A stretch of 64,000 nt of DNA from Rhodanobacteraceae bacterium (GTDB taxonomy: Bacteria > Pseudomonadota > Gammaproteobacteria > Xanthomonadales > Rhodanobacteraceae). The notes under the pieces are model-generated. The model was given only the letters and a program-made list of their open reading frames with translations, did not search any database and was not told the DNA's origin. Position numbers and translations under genes: made by a program. Shown one piece after another: positions 1 through 8,636 of the stretch. The stretch spans positions 124,001 through 188,000 of the forward strand of contig JAEUPP010000024.1 in the NCBI GenBank assembly GCA_016790075.1, read 5' to 3'. Position 1 is the stretch's first letter. Each line of letters starts with the position of its first letter.

Positions 1-458
1 ACGAGGCGCAGGATCGCGTCGGCCTGCGCCTGCTGCTGGAGCTGGCCGAACGCGATGATGCGCAGGTCGAATTCGCCGCGAATGTACTCAGTCGCGGCTT
101 CGGCCAGTTGCCGCCGCAACCGGAGCTCGCGCTGCACTGGCAGCGCCGCGCGGCCGAACTCGGTGCCGACGCCGCCATCGACGCGCAACTGACCGACACC
201 ACCGCTGCGCCAGCACAGATCTGGGCCTGGCACGCCTGGCGCATCTGGCTCAACGCACACGGCTGTTATGTCGACTCGGTCCGTGCAGAAGATGCGCTGC
301 TCGCGGCGGATCTGCGTGCACTGGAGCAGCTCGGCACGCGCCTGTCGGCCCCGGAACGGCTGGAGGCAGGACGCCTCTATCTGCAGCGCAGGCAGACGTT
401 CGGCGACCGGGCTCGCGCGATACGCCATTGCGACACGCAGGCGCTGATGCAGCACTGA
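1..458 (+). CDS. C-terminal part of an unknown protein
   Basis: The reading frame is open from base 3 to the TGA at 456-458, so the window holds only the 3' end of a gene that starts upstream. The visible 151 residues are rich in Ala, Leu, Arg and Glu and alternate helical pieces (LLLELAERDD, LHWQRRAAELGAD). This is the look of a tetratricopeptide or Sel1-type helical repeat protein, but no complete repeat can be delimited. No signal peptide or catalytic motif is visible in this part. The next gene starts about 100 bases downstream on the same strand. The function is unknown. Confidence 0.7.
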   Translation, partial: EAQDRVGLRLLLELAERDDAQVEFAANVLSRGFGQLPPQPELALHWQRRAAELGADAAIDAQLTDTTAAPAQIWAWHAWRIWLNAHGCYVDSVRAEDALLAADLRALEQLGTRLSAPERLEAGRLYLQRRQTFGDRARAIRHCDTQALMQH

Positions 459-562
459 GGCTGCTCTTTCAGTCCCGGCGGCCAGCACGGACCAGCGGCT
501 GGACGGTTTGCGGCACTCCTGGCTTGGGGCATCATTGCGGCGCCTTTGCTGTCGAGCTGCCC

Positions 563-1579
563 ATGAATCTTGCGCCGCCACCCCCGCTGTCCCTGCCCGT
601 CGATCCGCATGCGATGGTCGTGAACTGTGTGGCGTACTCGACCGAGACCGGCCAACGCCTGCGCGACATCACGATTGCCGAAATCAGCGAAGTGCTCAAG
701 GACAGCAGCAACTTCGTCTGGGTCGGTCTGCATGAGCCCGACGAAAGCCTGCTCGAACGGCTGCAGGAAGAGTTCGACCTGCATGAACTCGCGATCGAGG
801 ACGCGCATGCGGCCCATCAGCGCCCCAAGATCGAGGTCTACGGCGATTCGCTGTTCATCGTTGTGCACACCGCGCAGGCCGTCGCCGGCAAGATCGAGTT
901 CGGCGAAACCCATATCTTTCTTGGCCGCAACTACCTGGTCACGGTGCGCCACGGCGCCTCGTTGTCCTACCAGCCGGCGCGGCGCAGCTGTGAACAGACG
1001 CCTGAACTGCTCGCGCTGGGGCCCAGCTACGGCCTCTACGCAGTACTCGACTTCATCGTTGACAACTTCATGCCGATAGTGCGCGAGTTCCGCAGCGAAC
1101 TGCAGGAGCTGGAGAAGGACATCTTCGAAGACACCTTCAAGCGCGACACTATTCGCAACCTGTATGAGTTGAAAAAGGAACTTGTCACGTTACGGCTCGC
1201 GGTGGCGCCGCTGCAGGACATTCTCAATCAGCTCATGCGCTTTCATCCGAGCCTGATCCGCGACGACGTGCGCCTCTACTTCCGCGACGTATCCGACCAT
1301 GCGGCACGCATCAACGAGGCCACCGACACCATGCGCGAGATGCTGACCGCCGCCATGAGCGTGAACATGTCGCTGGTGACGGTCGCGCAGAACGAAGTGG
1401 TCAAGCGGCTCGCCGGCTGGGCCGCGCTGCTCGCCGCCCCTACCCTGCTCGCCAGCTGGTACGGCATGAACTTCAAGAACATGCCCGAGCTGGACGGCGG
1501 TTATCACTACTTCATCGGCGCGACCATTGCGATCATCTGCGGCCTGTTCCTGGTGTTGCGTCGCGCGAAGTGGCTTTGA
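563..1579 (+). CDS. corA: CorA-family magnesium/cobalt transporter
   Basis: Inner-membrane channel-type divalent cation transporter (Mg2+, possibly Co2+/Ni2+). The 338-residue protein has the long acidic cytoplasmic funnel domain, then two C-terminal membrane helices. The family signature Gly-Met-Asn is at residues 301-303 in the context WYGMNFKNMPEL, and the last segment (FIGATIAIICGLFLVL) is the second helix. ATG 563 was chosen because the residues before it are low-complexity and family members begin close to this point; ATG 614 (MVVNCVAY) is an alternative. The stop overlaps the remnant that follows. Family assignment is firm; ion preference cannot be read from sequence. Confidence 0.93.
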   Translation: MNLAPPPPLSLPVDPHAMVVNCVAYSTETGQRLRDITIAEISEVLKDSSNFVWVGLHEPDESLLERLQEEFDLHELAIEDAHAAHQRPKIEVYGDSLFIVVHTAQAVAGKIEFGETHIFLGRNYLVTVRHGASLSYQPARRSCEQTPELLALGPSYGLYAVLDFIVDNFMPIVREFRSELQELEKDIFEDTFKRDTIRNLYELKKELVTLRLAVAPLQDILNQLMRFHPSLIRDDVRLYFRDVSDHAARINEATDTMREMLTAAMSVNMSLVTVAQNEVVKRLAGWAALLAAPTLLASWYGMNFKNMPELDGGYHYFIGATIAIICGLFLVLRRAKWL

Positions 1580-1890
1580 CTGGGCTTGCGCCGACGCCAA
1601 GGCCATACGAGCTTCTCATCGAAATTCCTGCGGACGCTCCTCAGCTCGTGCTGCCGTTCTCGCACCCGCAACCTTCGGACGTGCGCGACTACAGCGTGGA
1701 ATTCGAACTGCCGGATGGGCGCACGCCGCGTTTGATCATCGGCTGCCAGCAGCGGGCAGCCTGCTCTCGTTCGGCCTGTCTGCTGCTGTGCTGCCCGAAG
1801 GCCGCTATCACGCGCGCCTGATCGCCATCGGCAACGACGGCAGTCGGCGCGAGGACCAGGAGCATCACTTCGTGTTGCGGCGGTCAGCGG
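1580..1890 (+). pseudogene. Frameshifted 3' remnant of an unknown gene
   Basis: Directly after corA, two overlapping frames join into one plausible protein tail. The first reads PYELLIEIPADAPQLVLPF and continues to RTPRLIIG near 1743. The frame one base back continues with LPAAGSLLSFGLSAAVLPEG and then ARLIAIGNDGS, ending near EHHFVLRR. Inserting one C in the run at about 1743 (atcggc-c-tgcc) restores a continuous reading frame. No start codon or N-terminal part is present. The beta-strand-rich tail is reminiscent of the C-terminal domains of anti-sigma or zinc-finger-HC2-type proteins of xanthomonads, but that is only an impression. Its end runs into the 3' end of lgt on the opposite strand. 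Confidence 0.55.
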
Positions 1891-2749
1891 CTTGTGCTGG
1901 GACAACCGGCAATGGCTGGCGCTGCGACGCCAGCAGCAGGCCTATGCCGAGCAGAACCAGCGGCAGCGACAGCAGCTGCCCCATGGTGACCCAGCCAAAG
2001 GCCAGATAACCGAGCTGGGCATCCGGTTCGCGTACGAACTCGACGGCACAGCGAAACACACCGTAGAGCAGCGCAAACAGTCCCGACACGGCATAGCGAC
2101 GCCGCGGCTTTGCCGAGAACAGCCAGAGCACCACGAACAGCAGCAGCCCTTCCAGCGCCATTTCATACAGCTGCGACGGATGGCGCGCCTCGTGGTTCAA
2201 CAGTCCGGCGCGGTACAGCGCTAGGAGTTCCTCATGGCTCTTGTTCAGATGATCAAGCGTGCGCGGAAAGATCACGCCCCAGGCAGCATCGGTTTTCTGC
2301 CCCCATAGCTCAGCGCCGATGAAGTTGCCGAGGCGGCCGAAGCCCAGGCCTATCGGCACCAGCGGTGCGACGAAGTCCATGGTGTGAAAGAAATGTACGG
2401 CATGCCGGCGCGACCAGTACAGGCACGCCGCGAGCACCCCGAGCAGTCCGCCATGGAAGGACATGCCGCCTTCCCAGACCCGCAGCAGCGCGACCGGATC
2501 GGCGAGGATCTGGTCAAAGCCGTAGAACAGCATGTAGCCGAGCCGCCCGCCGACGATGACGCCGATCATGGCGTAGAAGATCAGATCCGAGTACTGCTCG
2601 TAACTGACCGGCAGCCGCCCCTGCGCTAGCCTGCGCTTGCCCAGCCACCAGGCAAACAGGCCACCCAGCACGTACATGAGCCCATACCAGTGAATCGAGA
2701 CCGGCCCCAGCGTCAGCGCGATCGGATTGATGTCATGGAAGTAGGGCAT
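1865..2749 (-). CDS. lgt: Prolipoprotein diacylglyceryl transferase
   Basis: Integral inner-membrane enzyme that transfers diacylglycerol from phosphatidylglycerol to the lipobox cysteine of prolipoproteins, the first step of lipoprotein maturation. The 294-residue product has the family hallmarks: HGG at 99-101 within SFHGGLLGV, and [13 protein letters not shown] (Arg139, Asn142, Glu147), plus about seven hydrophobic segments. The open frame extends 77 codons further upstream, but those residues are not Lgt-like; ATG 2749 ([12 protein letters not shown]) matches the normal start. It faces the preceding remnant tail to tail. Identification is secure. Confidence 0.96.
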   Translation of the reverse strand: MPYFHDINPIALTLGPVSIHWYGLMYVLGGLFAWWLGKRRLAQGRLPVSYEQYSDLIFYAMIGVIVGGRLGYMLFYGFDQILADPVALLRVWEGGMSFHGGLLGVLAACLYWSRRHAVHFFHTMDFVAPLVPIGLGFGRLGNFIGAELWGQKTDAAWGVIFPRTLDHLNKSHEELLALYRAGLLNHEARHPSQLYEMALEGLLLFVVLWLFSAKPRRRYAVSGLFALLYGVFRCAVEFVREPDAQLGYLAFGWVTMGQLLSLPLVLLGIGLLLASQRQPLPVVPAQAADRRNTK

Positions 2750-2925
2750 GGGTAGTCCGGCGGCGAGCAAGCCGCGATTCTTGGACAGATGCCCGGCGGC
2801 GTCCAGTCGTCCGCCGAGCGAGCGGGTCTGCGATCGGCTCGCTGAGAAGGCGGGAAAGCGTGACCCGCACGATCCTATGCCGCGCGCGGCCACGGTACAG
2901 TGAGCGGCCTTGCCGGACATACCCG

Positions 2926-4380
2926 ATGAAGACCATTGCAGCACTCGTTCTTTTGCTCTGCAGCGCTTGGGCTGCAGCAATCGAGTTCACGCCAGCCGCA
3001 ACGAACGACGACATCGACAATCCGCACAAGGGCTACATGCTCTGGGGCACGACCTGGGCGCAGGGCGGCGCGGACAATTACTACGGCGCCAGCATCTATC
3101 ACGTCTACGTGCCCTGGCGCGAACTCGAGACCGCCGACCAGGTATTCGACTGGGCCGGCTTCGAGCAGCGCCATCTTCAGCCCATACTCGCGGATGACCC
3201 GAAAGCCACCTTCGTACTGCGGCCAGTCGCCGACTATCCGGACAGCGTCGGCACCGGGCTGTCGTTCTACTACACCGGCGGCCAGCCCGAGCGCGACTAT
3301 CCGCTGTTCCTCGAACAGCCGCCGCTGAACATCGCCGGATTCGACTATGTGAGCTGCAACGGCGATGGTCCGGGCCGCACCCCCGACTGGAACGCCGCAG
3401 CGTTCGCGACTCAGGCCGTGCAGCTCGTGCAGGCTCTGGCGCAGCGCTACGATGCGGACCCGCGCGTCACCGCCATCCAGGTCGGCCTGCTCGGTCTATG
3501 GGGCGAATGGCACCAAAGCGGCTGCGACGCGAACGGACCGGGCAATGCGATCAAGATCGCCGTGCGCGATGCCTACCAGCAGGCCTTTTCGACCGCGCGG
3601 CTGCAGACACGTTATGCCCGCAATCCCGATGTCGTCGGCACCGACTTCGCCTTCCACGAAGACTATTTCCCTTCGTTCACGGCGAACTGCATCTACGGAT
3701 TCCCCTTGTGTGATGTCAGCGGCGACTGGAGCCTGGAATACGGTCTGGCCAACATCGTGCCAGCGGCGAGGCAGAACTGGCGCCGCAACCCGGTCTCAGG
3801 TGAAAGCCCACTGGCCAGTCAGCAGGACACCTGGACCAGCGATACCGACGACGTAATCACGGTACTGAACAACTACCACTTCAGTTTTCTGGGGCCAGCC
3901 GGCAAGCACGCACAGCCGGGCTTCGCGGCGCCACTCGCCCGTATCAAGCGCGCGCTGGGCTACGACTTCAGCGTCAATCGCTTTGTGCTCGGCGATCCGA
4001 TAACCCAGGGCACATCGCTGCCCTGGCGGCTGGAACTGGCCAATCGCGGCAGCGCGCCGGCCTATCACGCGACGCAAGTCCGGCTCGAATTGCTCGACGC
4101 CGGCAACGCCGTACGGGCAACCACCCCGCTAGCGGTCACGCTGGATACGGCCGAGCCGGGAACATCCAGCACCTGGCGTGGACGCCTGCACTGGAGCGGT
4201 CTGGCGGCCGGCAGCTATACCCTGCGCCTCGTCGTTGCCGATGCGGTTGCGGGCCGACCCGGCATCGTGCTGCAGAACATGCCCCGCGACGCGGCGGCTG
4301 CAGGCGTGCGGCTGGGCAGCATCACGCTCGCGGCGGTTGTCGGCGACCGCATCCATGCCGACAGCTTCAGCCTGTTCTGA
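2926..4380 (+). CDS. Secreted DUF4832/DUF4874-like protein, glycosidase-fold suspected
   Basis: 484-residue exported protein. A signal peptide ([18 protein letters not shown]) precedes a mature part beginning with [14 protein letters not shown], the opening typical of DUF4874/DUF4832 proteins, which are thought to carry a TIM-barrel-like glycoside-hydrolase fold. Further barrel-like strands are [12 protein letters not shown] and [14 protein letters not shown], whose acidic residue lies where barrel enzymes often place catalytic acids. A beta-sandwich region follows (about residues 340-470, [17 protein letters not shown]). The protein ends in [12 protein letters not shown], a tail shared with two other secreted proteins in this window. 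Substrate and activity are unknown. ATG 2926 is chosen because it gives the signal peptide; the frame is open further upstream. Confidence 0.75.
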   Translation: MKTIAALVLLLCSAWAAAIEFTPAATNDDIDNPHKGYMLWGTTWAQGGADNYYGASIYHVYVPWRELETADQVFDWAGFEQRHLQPILADDPKATFVLRPVADYPDSVGTGLSFYYTGGQPERDYPLFLEQPPLNIAGFDYVSCNGDGPGRTPDWNAAAFATQAVQLVQALAQRYDADPRVTAIQVGLLGLWGEWHQSGCDANGPGNAIKIAVRDAYQQAFSTARLQTRYARNPDVVGTDFAFHEDYFPSFTANCIYGFPLCDVSGDWSLEYGLANIVPAARQNWRRNPVSGESPLASQQDTWTSDTDDVITVLNNYHFSFLGPAGKHAQPGFAAPLARIKRALGYDFSVNRFVLGDPITQGTSLPWRLELANRGSAPAYHATQVRLELLDAGNAVRATTPLAVTLDTAEPGTSSTWRGRLHWSGLAAGSYTLRLVVADAVAGRPGIVLQNMPRDAAAAGVRLGSITLAAVVGDRIHADSFSLF

Positions 4381-4416
4381 ATCAACTCGTTCTGAATCCA
4401 TTCGTCGTGAACCGCA

Positions 4417-5622
4417 TCAGGCCGGCAGTACGCGACAGATATAACCCTTGAGGTAGTCCGTCTCCGCGATCGCCGGATGCACCGGGTGATCGGGCGCCTG
4501 CTGCAACTGTTCGAGCACCTGCACCTGGCGGTCGAGGTGTCTTGCGGCCTGCTGCACGCTGTCGAGCAGTGCTGCGCGCGGCATATGGTAGGAGCACGAA
4601 CAGGTCACGAGTATGCCGTCGCGTGACAGCACCTGCATGCCCATCTCGTTGAGGCGGCGATAGGCGATGCGTCCTTCGGCAAAATCCTTCTTGCGCTTGA
4701 CGAACGCCGGTGGATCGAGAATCACGACGTCGAACCGTTCACGCAGCTCGCGCAGCCGCTTGAGTTCATCGAAGGCGTCGGCCTTGACCGCGGTCACACG
4801 ATCAGCAAAGCCGTTGCGCTCGATATTGCGCCGTATCGCCTCGACCGCGTGTGCCGACACATCGACGCAGACCACTTCGCGTGCGCCCATGGACGCGGCA
4901 CGCAGCCCCCAGCCGCCGAGGTAACTGCAAATATCGAGTACGCGCTTGCCCGCCACATAACGCGCCAGGCGATCGCGATTGGCCTGCTGGTCGTAGAACC
5001 AGCCGGTCTTCTGGCCGCCGATCACATCACACTCGAACTCGACACCGCCCTCGCGCACCACGACCGGCGCATCGAGCGCGCCATAACCGATGTCGGCATA
5101 GTTCGGCAGCTGCTCCATGCTGCGAATAGCTGCGTCGTTCTTCCAGATCAGTGCACGCGGCTTCACGACCTTGACCACCGCCTCGGAGATCTCGTCCTTG
5201 AGTCTTTCCATTCCGGCCGTCGTGGTCTGGCCTACGACAACGTCGCCGAAACGATCCAGCGTCAGTCCTGGCAATCCATCGGATTCGCCATAGACCAGGC
5301 GATAGTAAGGCTGGTCGAACAGGCGCTCACGCAGGCTCAGCGCCACGTTGAGCCGGTGCACGAACAGCGAACGGTCCAGCGCATGATCGAGCCCGCGCGC
5401 AACCAGCCGCGCGCAGATCAACGAGTTCGGATTGACATAGCCGACGCCGAGCGGCTTGCCGGCGTGGTCGACAACGATGCAGATCTCACCGGCAGCGAAC
5501 CCGGTCAGCGGCGTGCGCTTGACGTCGACCTCGTTGGAAAACACCCACAGATGGCCCGCACGCAGCCGCGCGTCTTCACCGCGCTTGAGATAGAGAGCAG
5601 GATATTCGACGGCGTCGGACAT
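4417..5622 (-). CDS. rlmI: 23S rRNA m5C methyltransferase RlmI-type
   Basis: 401-residue class I SAM-dependent methyltransferase that in E. coli methylates C1962 of 23S rRNA. An N-terminal PUA domain (about 1-80, containing GHLWVFSNEVD) is followed by an EEHEE-like insertion and the Rossmann methyltransferase domain. The SAM-binding strand is VLDICSYLGGWGLRA, the DPPAF motif follows, and the catalytic-cysteine region is CSCSYHM near the C-terminus. The length matches E. coli RlmI (about 396). It converges with the preceding secreted protein gene and is followed upstream by dgkA on the same strand with only 43 bases between them. Confidence 0.92.
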   Translation of the reverse strand: MSDAVEYPALYLKRGEDARLRAGHLWVFSNEVDVKRTPLTGFAAGEICIVVDHAGKPLGVGYVNPNSLICARLVARGLDHALDRSLFVHRLNVALSLRERLFDQPYYRLVYGESDGLPGLTLDRFGDVVVGQTTTAGMERLKDEISEAVVKVVKPRALIWKNDAAIRSMEQLPNYADIGYGALDAPVVVREGGVEFECDVIGGQKTGWFYDQQANRDRLARYVAGKRVLDICSYLGGWGLRAASMGAREVVCVDVSAHAVEAIRRNIERNGFADRVTAVKADAFDELKRLRELRERFDVVILDPPAFVKRKKDFAEGRIAYRRLNEMGMQVLSRDGILVTCSCSYHMPRAALLDSVQQAARHLDRQVQVLEQLQQAPDHPVHPAIAETDYLKGYICRVLPA

Positions 5623-5665
5623 AGTTTACTTGTTGCTCTTTCCAGAAATGACAGGGCGCATGCAC

Positions 5666-6043
5666 TCAGACAGGCAGCCAGCGCGCAGTGAGAACCAGCC
5701 CCCAGCACAGGATCACGTTGAGCATGAGCAGGAATACGGCGGCGGAGCCCATGTCCTTGGCTCGCCCGGCGAGCACATGAAATTCGGGGCTGGCCTTGTC
5801 GACAATGGCCTCGACTGCAGAATTGAGCAGTTCCGCTGACAGCACGAGGATGAGGCTGCCCACCAGCAGCGCCTTCTCGATAGGGCCGCGGCCCAGCCAG
5901 GCTCCCAGCGGCGCAAAAATGAGGAACAGATAGACCTCGAGCCGGAACGAGGCCTCGTAGGCATAACCCGCCTTGAGACCCTGCCAGGACCAGCGCAGGG
6001 CCTTGAGGATCTGTCGGGGACCGCGCGGTTCGGTGCTGGGCAT
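5666..6043 (-). CDS. dgkA: Diacylglycerol kinase
   Basis: 125-residue, three-helix inner-membrane kinase that phosphorylates diacylglycerol to phosphatidic acid, recycling lipid left over from membrane-derived glycan or lipid A modification. The N-terminal amphipathic start (RQILKALRWSWQGL) is followed by EASFRLEVY and the signature ELLNSAVEAIVDKASPE, then GRAKDMGSAAV. The longer open frame was trimmed to ATG 6043 (MPSTEPRG), which gives the normal family length of about 122. It is divergent from cstA; a 22-base perfect palindrome lies between them. Confidence 0.95.
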   Translation of the reverse strand: MPSTEPRGPRQILKALRWSWQGLKAGYAYEASFRLEVYLFLIFAPLGAWLGRGPIEKALLVGSLILVLSAELLNSAVEAIVDKASPEFHVLAGRAKDMGSAAVFLLMLNVILCWGLVLTARWLPV

Positions 6044-6092
6044 GGTCGTGGCGTGGCTGGCCGGCGCAAGGGCCGCGTAGTATGCCAGAGCC

Positions 6093-6114
6093 GCGGCAAA
6101 CGGCCGTTTGCCGC
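6093..6114. promoter_or_regulatory. Perfect 22-bp palindrome in the dgkA-cstA intergenic region
   Basis: The 22 bases consist of gcggcaaacgg followed immediately by its exact inverse complement, with no loop. The site lies 50 bases upstream of the dgkA start and 80 bases upstream of the cstA start, in a divergent promoter region. An uninterrupted, loop-free palindrome of this kind fits an operator for a dimeric regulator better than a terminator. No known binding consensus is claimed. Confidence 0.5.
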
Positions 6115-6193
6115 TGTCGCCGCAATCATGTGCTTGACCCGCGCCGCAATCGCGCCGACGCTTCGGCGCTTCGCGCACGCGACGAGGACATCC

Positions 6194-8275
6194 ATGGCAA
6201 GGGCAACGACGAACAACACGCTACTGGGCAAACTCGGCTGGCTCGCCTTCGCCGTGGCCGGCGCGGCCTGCCTGGGCGTCGTCGCCCTGAAACGCGGCGA
6301 ACCGGTCAACGCGATCTGGCTGGTGGCTGCCGCAGTGGCCGTGCTGACGATTGCTTATCGCTTCTACAGCCGCTTTCTCGCCGATACAGCGCTGCAGCTC
6401 GATTCCGGCCGCGCGACGCCGGCGCTGCGGCGCAACGACGGCCTCGACTTCGTGCCGACGAATCGCTGGGTGCTCTACGGCCATCACTTTGCCGCGATTG
6501 CCGGTGCCGGCCCGCTGGTCGGCCCCGTGCTCGCCGCACAGATGGGCTACCTGCCCGGCACCCTGTGGATACTCGCCGGTGTCGTGTTCGCCGGCGCGAT
6601 GCAGGACATGATCATCCTGTTCTGCTCCACGCGCCGGGACGGCCGTTCGCTGGGCGAAATGATGCGCGCGGAACTCGGCAATACGGCAGGCACCATCGCC
6701 CTGCTGGGCATACTCGCCATCATGATCATCCTGCTTGCGGTACTCGCACTGGTCGTGGTCAAGGCACTCGCGGAAAGCCCCTGGGGCACGTTTACCGTAG
6801 CGGCGACCATCCCGATCGCGATCTTCATGGGTGTCTACATGCGCTGGCTGCGGCCGGGACGCATACTTGAAGCCTCACTGATCGGCCTCGTGCTGCTGTT
6901 CGCGTCGATCTGGGCCGGCGGCCACGTCGCCGCCGATCCGCAATGGGCCAAGGCGTTCACGCTGGATGGGCGCCAGCTGTCCTGGCTCCTGATCGGTTAT
7001 GGCTTCGTCGCGTCCGTGCTGCCGGTCTGGTTCCTGCTCGCACCGCGTGACTATCTGTCGACTTTCCTCAAGATCGGCACCATCGTCGTTCTCGCGCTAG
7101 CTATCTTCATCGCCCAGCCCGACCTGCAGATGCCAGCCGTGACACGCTTCATCGATGGCAGCGGCCCGGTCTGGTCGGGCAATCTGTTCCCGTTCCTGTT
7201 CGTCACGATTGCCTGCGGCGCCGTATCGGGCTTCCACGCGCTGGTCTCCTCCGGCACCACGCCCAAGATGGTCGCCAACGAAGCCGACATCCGCATGATC
7301 GGCTACGGCGGCATGCTGATGGAGGCGTTCGTCGCGATCATGGCCCTGGTCGCCGCAACGGCGCTGCAGCCGGGCATCTATTTCGCGATGAACAGCCCCG
7401 CGGCCGTGCTCGGCGGCAGCGTCGAGGCCGCGGCACAGGCGATCAGCCAATGGGGTTTCGTCGTCACACCCGAAATGCTGACCCAGACCGCACGCGACAT
7501 CGGCGAAACGACGATTCTCTCGCGCACCGGCGGTGCGCCGACGCTGGCCGTCGGCATGGCCCAGATCCTCAATGAGGTGATTTCCGGCGAAGGCATGATG
7601 GCGTTCTGGTACCACTACGCCATCCTGTTCGAAGCGCTGTTCATCCTGACGACGATAGACGCCGGCACTCGCGTCGGCCGCTTCATGATCCAGGACCTGC
7701 TCGGCAACGTGCACGCACCGCTGCGCCATACGGAATCCTGGGCCGGCAACCTGTTCGCGACCGGGCTTTGCGTCGCCGGCTGGGGCTGGTTCCTGTACCA
7801 GGGAGTGGTCGATCCCCTGGGCGGCATCAACACGTTATGGCCGCTGTTTGGCATCGCCAATCAGATGCTCGCCGCCATGGCGCTGATCTTCGCCTGCACC
7901 GTGCTGATCAAGATGAAGCGCGACCGTTATGTCTGGGTTGCGGCCGTACCGACCACCTGGCTGGTGATCTGCACGCTGAGCGCGAGCTGGCTCAAGCTAT
8001 TCAGCGAGAACCCCAAGATCGGCTTTATCGCCAACGCGCAGCGCTTTGCCGACGCGGCAGCACGCGGTGAACTCCTCGCGCCCGCCAAGAGCCTGGAACA
8101 GATGCAACGCATTGCCTTCAACAACTACCTCAACGCCGGACTCTGCACGCTGTTTGCCTGCATCGTGCTGGTCATACTGTTCTTCGGTCTGCGCGCCGCC
8201 TTTGCAGCGCGGCGCACCAGTACGGCGACGGCGCTGGAAACACCCTACGTCGCCGCCGCCTCGATAAGCGCCTGA
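6194..8275 (+). CDS. cstA: CstA-family pyruvate/carbon-starvation transporter
   Basis: 693-residue polytopic inner-membrane protein. CstA proteins take up pyruvate and have been linked to peptide use under carbon starvation. The conserved block GHHFAAIAGAGPLVGPVLAAQ sits near residue 95, followed by GFHALVSSGTTPKM and ILTTIDAGTRVGRFM, all diagnostic of the family, plus well over ten hydrophobic helices. ATG 6194 (MARATTNNTLLGKL) is preferred over the longer open frame because the upstream codons overlap the divergent intergenic region. The YbdD-type gene follows 11 bases downstream, the usual CstA-YbdD arrangement. Confidence 0.95.
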   Translation: MARATTNNTLLGKLGWLAFAVAGAACLGVVALKRGEPVNAIWLVAAAVAVLTIAYRFYSRFLADTALQLDSGRATPALRRNDGLDFVPTNRWVLYGHHFAAIAGAGPLVGPVLAAQMGYLPGTLWILAGVVFAGAMQDMIILFCSTRRDGRSLGEMMRAELGNTAGTIALLGILAIMIILLAVLALVVVKALAESPWGTFTVAATIPIAIFMGVYMRWLRPGRILEASLIGLVLLFASIWAGGHVAADPQWAKAFTLDGRQLSWLLIGYGFVASVLPVWFLLAPRDYLSTFLKIGTIVVLALAIFIAQPDLQMPAVTRFIDGSGPVWSGNLFPFLFVTIACGAVSGFHALVSSGTTPKMVANEADIRMIGYGGMLMEAFVAIMALVAATALQPGIYFAMNSPAAVLGGSVEAAAQAISQWGFVVTPEMLTQTARDIGETTILSRTGGAPTLAVGMAQILNEVISGEGMMAFWYHYAILFEALFILTTIDAGTRVGRFMIQDLLGNVHAPLRHTESWAGNLFATGLCVAGWGWFLYQGVVDPLGGINTLWPLFGIANQMLAAMALIFACTVLIKMKRDRYVWVAAVPTTWLVICTLSASWLKLFSENPKIGFIANAQRFADAAARGELLAPAKSLEQMQRIAFNNYLNAGLCTLFACIVLVILFFGLRAAFAARRTSTATALETPYVAAASISA

Positions 8276-8286
8276 ACGAGATTGCG

Positions 8287-8493
8287 ATGCCCCCCACTAC
8301 GATCACCGTGTTGCGGGCGTGCTGGCGCCAGCTCTGCGAAACCGCAAGGCTGGCCGTCGGCGTACCCGACTACGGCAGCTACCTCAGGCATCAGCGTGAG
8401 CGCCATCCGGACGCCGAACCGCTGAGCTACGAGGCATTCTTCGCCGACCGCCTCGCCGCGCGCTATGCGCGCGGCCGTTCGCGCTGCTGCTAG
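8287..8493 (+). CDS. ybdD: YbdD/YjiX-family small protein
   Basis: 68-residue cytosolic protein of the DUF466 (YbdD/YjiX) family. It shows the core GVPDYGSYLRHQRERHPD and the downstream SYEAFFADRLAARY. It directly follows cstA with 11 bases between, and in enterobacteria the equivalent partner is needed for BtsT/CstA-mediated pyruvate uptake. The short C-terminus ends in Arg-Cys-Cys. The function in this organism is inferred from context. Confidence 0.9.
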   Translation: MPPTTITVLRACWRQLCETARLAVGVPDYGSYLRHQRERHPDAEPLSYEAFFADRLAARYARGRSRCC

Positions 8494-8636
8494 CCCGCAT
8501 TTCTTACCCCCGTCCGTAGCGAGGCCGTAACCGGTCGGACTCGCCCCGCTCCAGCCGTGTCAAGCCATACAGACGGTTTCCAGCGCGGCAGATGCACGGG
8601 ATAATCCGCGCCCGCCCGTCCTGGAACCGACACCTG

